Shown here: positions 58,422 to 64,000 of the stretch, piece after piece
How positions within the stretch are numbered: the first letter of the stretch is position 1
How the letters are laid out: each line of letters begins with the position of its first letter
Origin: Crotophaga sulcirostris
Taxonomy: Eukaryota > Chordata > Aves > Cuculiformes > Crotophagidae
Direction: 5' to 3'
Length of the DNA stretch: 64,000 nt
Assembly: GCA_013397455.1 (NCBI GenBank)
Contig: VYZB01000274.1
Location: 315,411 to 379,410 of the forward strand
Made by a program: the position numbers and the translations under genes
The notes under the pieces: generated by a model
The model's input: only the letters and a program-made list of their open reading frames with translations
The model's database searches: none
What the model was told of the DNA's origin: nothing

Positions 58422-59032
58422 TGTTACCGTAAAATAAAACTCCCAGAAACTGGTGGGATTTTTTTTTCAGTATCTGAAAAAAGCATTGCTTTATTGGCGT
58501 CAGATGAGCGGGGGACTTTCTCCTGTCAAACGCTCGCACCTGAGTTGGTGAAAGGTACACAGTTATAGAACTAGGTTTACGTTTACTCGACATATTTCCT
58601 TGAACCCATTCACATGTTCATACTGCTTCTTGGAACTCATGCACAGTAGAATGCCCTTTGCGCTTGCGGAGCCGCTTCTCCTCGTGGTCGCTACTGCATC
58701 CTTCTCAGGTCAATCGTCAGCCAAGGAGGAAGGCTCAGCTCTCTCATCTTCATTGCTTTGGGCTGCGTTTCAGTCCCCAACTCGTCATTCTGACACCAGT
58801 TCCTCTTGATTCTTTTCAAGGTTTCTGCTCTCTACCAGCTACAAATGAGCATTCACCACTTTTGGCAAACCCATTCTTATTATCCAGCACAATGTGCGCA
58901 CACGAGCCCTCCTTTTGGATGCAATATACAGGTGCTGCAAAATACTATTACAAAAAGGCTATGTCTGCTACATTATTATGATTCACTTAAACAATTCAAC
59001 TACTTCAACACTTTTGTGCTATGTCTTTAACA
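58422..59032 (-). mobile_element. Probable solo LTR of an endogenous retrovirus inserted in a CR1
   Basis: A 611-bp non-CR1 block interrupts the CR1. It has matching inverted ends (plus strand TGTTA...TAACA), as in TG...CA-type LTRs. On the minus strand a polyadenylation signal AATAAA (58495-58490) lies 68 bp from the 3' end, preceded by a TATA-like CTATAACTG, giving a plausible U3-R-U5 order. There is no internal retroviral gene. Five-base flanks CCCAA and CACAA, one mismatch apart, could be a worn target duplication but do not abut the TG/CA ends exactly. The family is not identified, and it could be another kind of insertion. It lies just upstream of the GRIN3A CpG island. Confidence 0.5.
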
Positions 59033-59037
59033 CACAT

Positions 59038-59190
59038 CACAACACTCACACCGTGTGTCTGAGGGCATCGTCCAAATGCTTCTCGAACACTGTCAGGCTC
59101 AGCACCACAACTGCTCCCCTGGGGAGCTGTTCCAGTGTTTCACCTCTGAGTGAAGAACCTTTTGTTAATATCCAACCTAGCTGCTCCACC
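59038..59190 (-). mobile_element. CR1 LINE 3' region, part 2 (continuation beyond LTR-like insertion)
   Basis: CACAACACTCACACCGTGTG, CATCGTCCAAATGCTTCTCG, CTGGGGAGCTGTTCCAGTG and GAAGAACCTTTTGTTAATAT continue the same CR1 copy in order. Similarity fades after about 59190. Confidence 0.8.
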
Positions 59191-60094
59191 GGGAGCCTAG
59201 TTTCTGCCTGAGTGCAGAAGCAGTTTTTCGGCACCAAGAGGAGACCCTGGGTGCTTCAGCCCCCTCCCCCACCCCTCCTGGAGGGAACCGTCACTGCCCC
59301 ACAGTGTGCTTGTTGCGAAAGGCAGCGCTGATGGCTCTCGATGCCTCTCTCACGTGATACTGCCTCAAACCACATCGTTTTTCAACATGTGGTACCCAAG
59401 ATCCCTGCTCAGCAAGCCATAGGTGCTTTCTAAAATTGTTAATGTGATAGAACACCCTTATCCTGCCAAAAAAACGGGGCAGAACAGAGATGGGTGCTTC
59501 TTGCATGTCTGCAAGAAGCTAGGGAAAGTCCTGCCCTTGGCTCAGTTCTGGTAATTGGGTTTGGTCCTGGGCAGCTCAGACACATGCTAGCTCTAGATCT
59601 GAGACTTTAATACTCTGATCAGGGCACCAACATGCTCAGAGTTATGTCTGTGCTCCATGGTCGCTCTCCAGAGTCTCAGAGGAAGCTCTCTCCCACTGGC
59701 ACCTTGTCCACCAGTGAGGAGATCACCTTCTGGCTCTCCCTGGCAGCGAGGTGCAGGCTGCCTACTGGCTCCGGGGTTGCACAGAGACTTGAATGTGTTT
59801 CCTGCCTGTGGGACTCCTATCCTCCTTCCCTGTCTGATTGAGCCCTGTTTGAATGCAGTGTGGTTTCCTGCTGTCTGCTGTCCCATGTGGAAGGACAGTT
59901 TGACACCTTCACTCCTGGAGTGGTTAGAAATCCTTTGGTAACTTTTTCACGATCAGTTTACCCTGACCTAGTGCTGGCCTTATTCTTTAACTTAAAAAGC
60001 TCTTCTCTGAATATTAACATTCCTTCCCCTTTCTTTGAGATCTGCCTTCACAGCTATTTATGAAGAAATATGAAATGTTCCCTCTCTTTTTCAC

Positions 60095-60726
60095 AGAATC
60101 ATAGATTGGCTTGGGTTGGAAGGGACCTTAAAGATCATCCAGGTCCATCCCCCTGCCATAAGCAGGGACACCTCCCACTAGATCAAGTTGCTCAAAGCCT
60201 CATCCAACCTGGCCTTGAACACCTCTAGGAATGGGGCATCCATGACTTCTCTGGGCAACCTGTTCCAGTGCTTCACCACCCTCACAGCAAAAAAAAATTC
60301 CTAATACTTAGCCTAAAACTCCCCTCTTTCAGCTTAAAACCATTCCTTCTCATTTCATCCCTGCACTCCCTGATAAAGATCCCTCCCCAGCTTTCTTGTA
60401 GGCTCCCTTTAAGTACTGGAAGGCTCCTATAAGGTGTCCCTGGAGCCTTGTTTTCTCCAGCCTGAATAAACCCAACTCTCTCAGCCTGTCCTCACAGGGG
60501 AGGTGCTCCAGTCCTCTATCATCTTTGTGGTCTCCTCTGGACTCACTCTAACAGATCCATGTCTGTCCTGTGCTGAGGACTCCAGACCTGAACGCAATAC
60601 TCCAGGTGAGGTCTCATGAGATCAGAATAGAGGGGGAGGATCCCCTCTCTCAACCTACTGATCACACTTCTTTTGATGCAGCCTAGATTAAGATTGGCCT
60701 TCTGGGTTGCAGGTGCACATTAATGG
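60095..60726 (-). mobile_element. CR1 LINE 3' fragment with possible 8-bp target duplication
   Basis: About 630 bp in minus orientation. The plus strand starts AGAATCATAGATTGGCTTGG, then GTTGGAAGGGACCTTAAAGA, TCTGGGCAACCTGTTCCAGT, CTCTCAGCCTGTCCTCACAG and CTACTGATCACACTTCTTTT, ending near GGTGCACATTAATGG. It contains the end of ORF2 and the 3'UTR. The octamer CTTTTTCA occurs at 60086-60093 and again at 60727-60734, directly at both edges. It belongs to the same general subfamily as the intron 2 CR1. Confidence 0.94.
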
Positions 60727-63700
60727 CTTTTTCATAATATGATATGCACAGAATCTTTGTAGGGAAAACACTTCATCATGGTGGTAAAAGAAGTGGTCCC
60801 TACCTTCCAACAGGTCTGAACTGCTGGTTTTCTGCTTTAAATTCATCTTTCTTGAGGTGATGTCACCAGAGCTGTACACAGTGCTTCAAAGTGTGGTTTT
60901 ACCAGGGTCTTGTGCAGCTGTGCTGATATTCCTCTGTCTCTTATGTCCTTATCTCCATCATATTAGCACCTCGTCATAGCCTCCTACTGTTCTATCTTCA
61001 AAATGACCTGCAAAGTTATTATGTCTCTCATACAGCTCTCCTTACATTGATATGTGATTGCAAAATTGGTCTCTGGGCGGAGAGCTATGAATGGCAGAGC
61101 AGTGGCCTGTAGACCAAGACTGACTATGCCAGCTGCTATGTGTAAAGGTGTTCTAATACTATATTTGAGAGTTAATTACAATTTCCTATTTCCCTCTTTC
61201 TTCTTCCTTTTTCTCCTAGTCTCACAATCACATTTTTATTTCTTGGTGCCTCCTCTGATCCACCCAGGTTCCTCCTGACCCTTTCGATCAGGAATGGATT
61301 GTATTAACACAGGTATTCAAAGTCTCCTCAACTAGCAATAAGGAATTATTGGCTGGGAGAATTGGTTTTGAATAAGGTAAATTTCACACTGTGCAGAGAA
61401 AAATTGTAATATTTTTTCCTCCCAAAACCACAGGAGTTTGCTTCCAGGTTGTGAGCATGAGCTCACTTGAGATCTGTACAACTCCATAGGCGTTATCTTT
61501 ATTTGCATTCTTTTTGTCAAGTGTGGAAAAAAAATAGTAAGCACATAACTTCTCTGCTGTGCAGTTAGGTAATTGCTGTTTTTCATGTGGGAATTATTTT
61601 TATAAGAAACAGTTACTCTTCTGTGACTTAGCAGACAGCCCTAAATTGTCATTTATTTGAAGCTTCATTATAGGAGCAGATCTGTTTCTGGCTTTAGGGT
61701 GCAGATGACTCTAGTTTTTTAAAACAAGTGTTTCAGAAAAATGTAATTAAACCTATTATTGAAACAGCTCTGAAAATTACACAAGAAATCAATTAATAAG
61801 CGAAAATCATTCAGTATCTCCATCTTTTGGTTTTTTTTCATTTGTAGATAATCTGTGAGCAGATTGCAAACTTCTGCTGTTGCCAGCGATCATGCAGCAC
61901 CACTCTTGGGACTACTGATGTAAAAAATTCTTGGTCTGAAGCTCATTTTTGAGCAAGTCATAGCAAGTGGTCACAGCTAGAAGCCTGAACTGTACAGAGT
62001 GGGCGAACTCCCCAGGCGATGTAATAATCTTGACTCAAATGGCTTTAGCTCTTGAAGCTATCTTTTCAGCTTGATTATTTATAACAACAAGCTATGAATT
62101 TGTCTTCTTTGCAATTTGTGCTTAATTTTACTCTTTGCTGAAATATTCCTGTTAATAAAGTTCTTTACAATACCTCTGATACACCAAAATGCTTAAAACC
62201 AGGCTTTTAAAAAGAAGACATTTAAATCGTAAGTGCTGCTCTGTAAGAGGCTGGAATATTTTCAGAAAGTGACATGAAAAAGGACATAAAGTCTGCCAAG
62301 GCGTATACATATAACATTTGGAAAGTTGTGCCCTTATTTTTTCTGCTTTATTTGCATAAATATGCATGTGGAAAGAGCACAATTTGTTTCACCTAATAAG
62401 GGAATTGGAAACTGCTGTGTGTCAATTGCACACTGCTTTTTAGCAACAGTACAGTCCATTTTGGGAAGGGGCTAGCAGAATAAACTTCTTGACAGATTTT
62501 TGAGTTATTTTCATCAATAAAGGGCTAGCTGCCTTCTCCTCCCCCTCCTCCCCTGCCCTTTCTCATAACGGCTGCTGTGGTAGGAATGTCCACTCCGCTC
62601 TTCTCCTGTGTTCAATATTCGACTGAAATAAGACCAGGCAAGTGGGGAGACCTCCTCTGAATCGAGTTAACCACGAGTACAGCAATGCTGGTGGCATTGA
62701 TTGCTGGGGAGTGGTGACCACAGAAACTATTCATCCTCGACTGGTGGCTGAGCGACACGGTAAAAGCTGGTGAAAAGCCTTCAGCAATGAAAAATGCAGT
62801 AGGGAAATGTGATTACAATCACCACTTGTATTTCTTTTGCGGCTGTTCCTGCTTGCTTGGCTTATTGTTATTTCTTTGAAGTAGAGCTGTTTTGTTTCCT
62901 TTCTGGGCTGCAGAACAATTATCCTGTGTGTTTCACAGCAACCTTCTGCAAGGCTTGTTCCCTCTGAGCAACTTGGCTCATTTGGAAGTAGGTTTGTCAC
63001 TGTCCTCCCATTCATGTTCGTGTTCCTCTGCTCTCTTTGCTCAGAGGGAGAAGCTTCTTGGACTTGCCAGGGTGTGATAGCCACATTGCTTAAACCCATG
63101 TTCATTTTCCCCTTTCTTAGCCGCTCACATTTTTCAAATCACTTAAGTCAGTAGCTGAGATGTTTCCAGCACTATCTCTTTGGTCTTAGAGAGCGTGAGG
63201 CGTTTATTTTGGGTCAGCCTGGAATGGTATTTTTTTTTCCTTTCAGGACTGTTATTGAAAAATGAGAATTAGGAAAAATAAGCCATTAAGGAATAATGTT
63301 TTAGGAATAACAAAATAGGAACAAACTTTTGATTCTATTTAGATCCCCCAGTTTATCTAAACGTAGTTTCAATCATTTCAAAATGCTACGTTTTTCATTT
63401 GAATTGCCATTTCAAGGGGGGAAGAAAAAGTTGCCTGGATGTTCCTTACTTTCTGTCCTCCACACTGATTTTCCAGCCAGAAGAAATGTGCAAGTACTTT
63501 CAGATATCTGAAACTTCATTAAGAATGGCAGGTAAAGTATCATGTTTGAAAAATTTCACATTGTTGTAGTGCTTGTCTGGTGTGAATCAACAATGCACTG
63601 GCTTCTCCAGACTAATGCCTGTCAGTATCCTTGTGTGGGCTGGCCTGGTGTTGAATCCAAACAACTTCTTTGTAGTCAAATTGATTTTCACCAGTAACGG

Positions 63701-64000
63701 CTATGTGCTACTTTACTGCTTCAGAAAAGAGGCTGAGACAGTTCTTTCTCCCTAAAGAAAACTACCATTTTGTTTCTTCTGGCAATATAAATCCATAGAA
63801 ACTCTGATGCTGTCAGAAGATGCTCAGAGAGTCAGTGAGAAAAGCATGCAGTGCACCACTTTATACCTTTGCTCCCCTTTGGATAGAGGAGGAGGCAGGA
63901 GATCTTGTAACGTTGCCACATAGTGGCACAGAGCCCACCAATGCCTCTGATCTTCGTAGTCTCTGCTCTGAAACTGATGCTACCATGGGAAGATCTCAAG

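Larger units (their letters stand above)
58257..64000 (-). other. Region upstream of GRIN3A (promoter edge, repeats, intergenic)
   Basis: The CpG-island edge (58257-58336) is followed by a CR1 split by an LTR-like insertion, another CR1 (60095-60726), a doubtful older CR1-like piece (about 60850-60930) and AT-rich unique DNA to the end of the window. No gene is recognised in 59.2-60.1 kb or 61.0-64.0 kb. Confidence 0.8.

Noticed and set aside
56468..58593. Very long frames on both strands across exon 1
   Set aside because: They are open only because the 943 N contain no stop codons. The real exon ends at the GTAAGG donor (56865), and neither the downstream reading nor the sequence beyond the gap matches GluN3A.
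60850..60930. CR1-like wording (GCTGTACACAGTGCTTCAAA, GTGTGGTTTTACCAGGGTCT)
   Set aside because: It resembles an older CR1 copy but is too short and diverged to assign without a profile search.

Overview
This is a eukaryotic, almost certainly avian, genomic window. It is AT-rich and intron-dominated, with several 3'-anchored CR1 LINE fragments that carry the typical avian terminus (ATTCTATGATTCTATGAT or its complement). The only protein-coding gene I can support is GRIN3A, which encodes the NMDA-receptor subunit GluN3A, on the minus strand. GRIN3A lies in the human 9q31 block, which is generally syntenic with the avian Z chromosome, so a Z location is likely but is inferred, not seen. The species cannot be told from the sequence. 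I found no bacterial-type operon, CRISPR array, tRNA or rRNA. || Layout, right to left in the direction of transcription: intergenic upstream DNA (about 59-64 kb, with CR1 fragments); a CR1 split by a probable solo LTR just above the promoter (58.3-59.2 kb); a GC-rich CpG-island promoter and exon 1 interrupted by a 943-bp run of N (57314-58256); exon 1 3' part (56866-57313); a 28.6-kb intron 1; exon 2 (27666-28270); a 6.6-kb intron 2 with a CR1; exon 3 (20013-21060); a 14.9-kb intron 3 with two CR1s; exon 4 (4955-5100); exon 5 (3403-3518); exon 6 (1145-1296); and the start of intron 6. All visible introns are GT-AG, and the exon phases join without error into 838 codons. The start codon and signal peptide fall in the N gap. 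The last membrane segment (M4) and the cytoplasmic tail lie beyond position 1. || The exons make one protein. Exons 1, 2 and the beginning of exon 3 form the extracellular amino-terminal domain. Exon 3 carries ligand-binding half S1 and the M1, pore-loop and M3 segments. Exons 4-6 carry ligand-binding half S2. Nothing suggests a pseudogene. || The most unusual observations are: (1) a 5'-truncated CR1 in intron 2 which, with 303 bp of non-CR1 DNA at its 3' side, sits between 40-bp direct repeats 82% identical, as if inserted as one unit with a long target duplication and a 3' transduction; (2) a roughly 140-bp duplication 1.2 kb apart upstream of exon 2; (3) an LTR-like insertion inside a CR1 next to the promoter; (4) a (GT)16 tract 36 nt inside intron 1; and (5) a small unrecognised ORF of coding-like composition in intron 1. 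I see no evidence of a novel multi-gene system.
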